Assembly (NCBI RefSeq): GCF_011620665.1
Contig: NZ_WOYQ01000002.1
Span: 1 to 58,232 of the forward strand
Source of the DNA: Microbacterium sp.
Lineage (GTDB): Bacteria; Actinomycetota; Actinomycetes; Actinomycetales; Microbacteriaceae
Length of the DNA: 58,232 nt
Direction: 5' to 3'
The notes under the pieces were generated by a model that saw only the letters and a list, made by a program, of their open reading frames with translations, ran no database searches and was not told the origin of the DNA. The translations under genes and the position numbers were made by a program. Positions 57,083-58,232 of this stretch are shown here, one piece after another; the first letter of the stretch is position 1; every line of letters begins with the position of its first letter.

Positions 57083-57586
57083 ATGACCACCACACCCGAA
57101 CAGGACACCCTCCGTCCGACGGCGACAGTTGAACAGCTGGAGCAGGAGGGAGACGTCGCCGCCGATTTTCTCGAGGGCTTGCTTGACATCGCTGACATCG
57201 ACGGTGACCTCGCCCTCGATGTCCGCGGTGGACGTGCCTACGTCTCCGTTGAGAATGAGGATGACGCGGCGCTGGCGTTGATCTCCGAGCCCGATACCGT
57301 CCAGGCGCTGCAGGAACTCACCCGCATCGCGGTCCAGACCAAGACGGGTCGCTTCTCGCGGCTCATCCTGGATGTCGGCGGTTCTCGCGGCGCGCGGCAG
57401 CTTCAGCTGCAGAAGCTTGTGGATCGCGCAATCGCGCGTCTCGACGAGGGTGTGTCTCAGGCTTCTCTGCCGGCGATGTCGAGTTACGAGCGCAAGCTCG
57501 TGCACGACATCGTCTCGGAAAGAGGCTTCGTGTCCGAGTCCTATGGCGAGGGCGCGGACCGTCACACGGTCATCCGTCGCGGCTGA
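57083..57586 (+). CDS. jag: Jag/KhpB family RNA-binding protein (KH and R3H domains)
   Basis: 167 residues. A KH-like domain (about 20-95, with DLALDVRGGRAYVSVENEDDAALALISEPDTVQALQELTRIA) is followed by an R3H domain (about 105-167, PAMSSYERKLVHDIVSERGFVSESYGEG). The N-terminal jag domain found in Firmicutes is absent, as in actinobacteria. KhpB proteins bind RNA and link to cell elongation. GGAT/GAGGAT precedes ATG 57083. parS lies at its 3' end. Confidence 0.92.
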   Translation: MTTTPEQDTLRPTATVEQLEQEGDVAADFLEGLLDIADIDGDLALDVRGGRAYVSVENEDDAALALISEPDTVQALQELTRIAVQTKTGRFSRLILDVGGSRGARQLQLQKLVDRAIARLDEGVSQASLPAMSSYERKLVHDIVSERGFVSESYGEGADRHTVIRRG

Positions 57587-57602
57587 TGTTTCACGTGAAA
57601 CA
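57587..57602. promoter_or_regulatory. parS: parS centromere site
   Basis: TGTTTCACGTGAAACA is a perfect 16-bp match to the bacterial parS consensus, and the palindrome extends to 18 bp with flanking A/T. It lies right after the jag stop and ends 7 bases before the rsmG start, about 4.2 kb from the oriC boxes. ParB loads here to segregate the origin. parA/parB are not in the window; they usually follow rsmG. Confidence 0.96.
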
Positions 57603-57608
57603 TCCCTG

Positions 57609-58232
57609 ATGCTCGAACGGGAACCTGACGCCGCTGGCGAGGTCTTCGGTGAGCGAGTGGGGCTCGCGCGACAGTTCACCACGGCGCTGGCCCAGCACGG
57701 TGAGGAGCGGGGCCTGATCGGACCCCTGGAACTCCCGCGCCTGTGGACCCGGCACATACTCAACTCGGCTGTGGCCGCTCCCCTGTTCCCCACGGGAGGC
57801 CGCGTCGGCGATGTCGGTTCCGGTGCGGGTCTCCCCGGGCTCGTGCTGGCGATCTCTCGCCCGGACGTCCACTGGGTGCTCATCGAGCCGATGGAGCGGC
57901 GTGTCACCTGGCTGAAGGAGCAGGTCGCCGAGCTTGGTCTCAACAACGTCGAAGTTCTGCGCGCTCGGGGCGAGGACTGGACGCAAGGCTCGATTCTGGA
58001 TGCTGTGACCGCGCGCGCGGTGAGTAGTTTGAAGACACTGATCCCACTGACCGCGCCGCTTGTGCGCAACGGTGGCGAGCTGATTCTCCTCAAGGGCTCC
58101 AATGCGACCAATGAGATAGCCGCCGCCGCGAAGCAGATCCGCAGCTTCCGTCTGTCGAATGTCCGCGTCGAGCCGGTCGGCGACGGCGTGATCTCGGAGC
58201 CGACCCGCGTGATCCGAGCCACGGTTCGCTAG
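57609..58232 (+). CDS. rsmG: 16S rRNA (guanine-N7) methyltransferase RsmG
   Basis: 207 residues, complete to TAG at the window end. The Rossmann-fold SAM site is VGDVGSGAGLPG (66-77), followed by the EPMERRVTWL segment. It methylates G527 (E. coli numbering) of 16S rRNA; loss gives low-level streptomycin resistance in several bacteria. ATG 57609 lies only 7 bases after parS, and its ribosome-binding region overlaps the palindrome. Confidence 0.95.
   Translation: MLEREPDAAGEVFGERVGLARQFTTALAQHGEERGLIGPLELPRLWTRHILNSAVAAPLFPTGGRVGDVGSGAGLPGLVLAISRPDVHWVLIEPMERRVTWLKEQVAELGLNNVEVLRARGEDWTQGSILDAVTARAVSSLKTLIPLTAPLVRNGGELILLKGSNATNEIAAAAKQIRSFRLSNVRVEPVGDGVISEPTRVIRATVR

Overview
This 58.2 kb window is the origin region of a high-GC Gram-positive (actinobacterial) chromosome. 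The sequence shows the order rpmH-dnaA-dnaN-recF-dciA-gyrB-gyrA-DUF3566-tRNA-Ile-tRNA-Ala, the FHA/PstP/RodA/PbpA/Ser-Thr kinase cluster next to crgA, a class E sortase beside pabA, a NucS mismatch endonuclease, and many genes with a TANNNT box 7-8 bases before the start codon. Assignment to Microbacteriaceae, most likely Microbacterium, is inference from gene order and protein character; no database was searched.

Layout. 1-2.3 kb: a MerR regulator divergent from a SulP anion transporter. 2.65-10.6 kb: a complete high-affinity potassium system, kdpFABC plus kdpDE, preceded by a 44-residue membrane peptide whose stop overlaps the kdpF start. 10.6-21.1 kb: housekeeping genes (purL, purA, argG, chorismate mutase, AI-2E family permease) with a small GntR/ABC operon. 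21.1-27.3 kb: a six-gene Mrp/Mnh cation/proton antiporter operon on the minus strand, every junction a 4-base overlap, with subunit B fused to A. 27.4-31.6 kb: an MFS permease, a decayed IS3-family element lying between the 5' stub of one nucS allele and an intact nucS, a HAD phosphatase, cspA and tRNA-Leu. 31.7-40.7 kb: fhaA-fhaB-pstP-rodA-pbpA-pknA-pknB, which couples cell-wall synthesis to Ser/Thr phosphorylation. 40.7-44.7 kb: pabA-type amidotransferase, a small membrane protein and sortase, then crgA, a zinc-finger rhomboid, a cyclophilin and a coiled-coil membrane protein. 44.8-58.2 kb: two tRNAs, the gyrase/recF/dnaN/dnaA block on the minus strand, oriC, and rpmH-rnpA-yidD-yidC-jag-rsmG on the plus strand. 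A perfect parS site lies between jag and rsmG. Genes on both sides of oriC mostly point away from it.

The functions fit together as replication initiation and origin segregation (oriC, dnaA, parS), envelope growth control (kinases, PstP, RodA/PbpA, CrgA, sortase) and ion homeostasis (Kdp, Mrp, SulP). I found no CRISPR array, prophage, toxin-antitoxin or defence island, and nothing I would call a new multi-gene system. The most unusual signals are small: the nucS stub plus IS relic, compact leaderless and back-to-back promoters, nested palindromes before the GntR operon, the kdp leader peptide, an Ig-like/PASTA-like kinase ectodomain and an acidic tail on MnhC. All functional calls come from motif reading and gene context.
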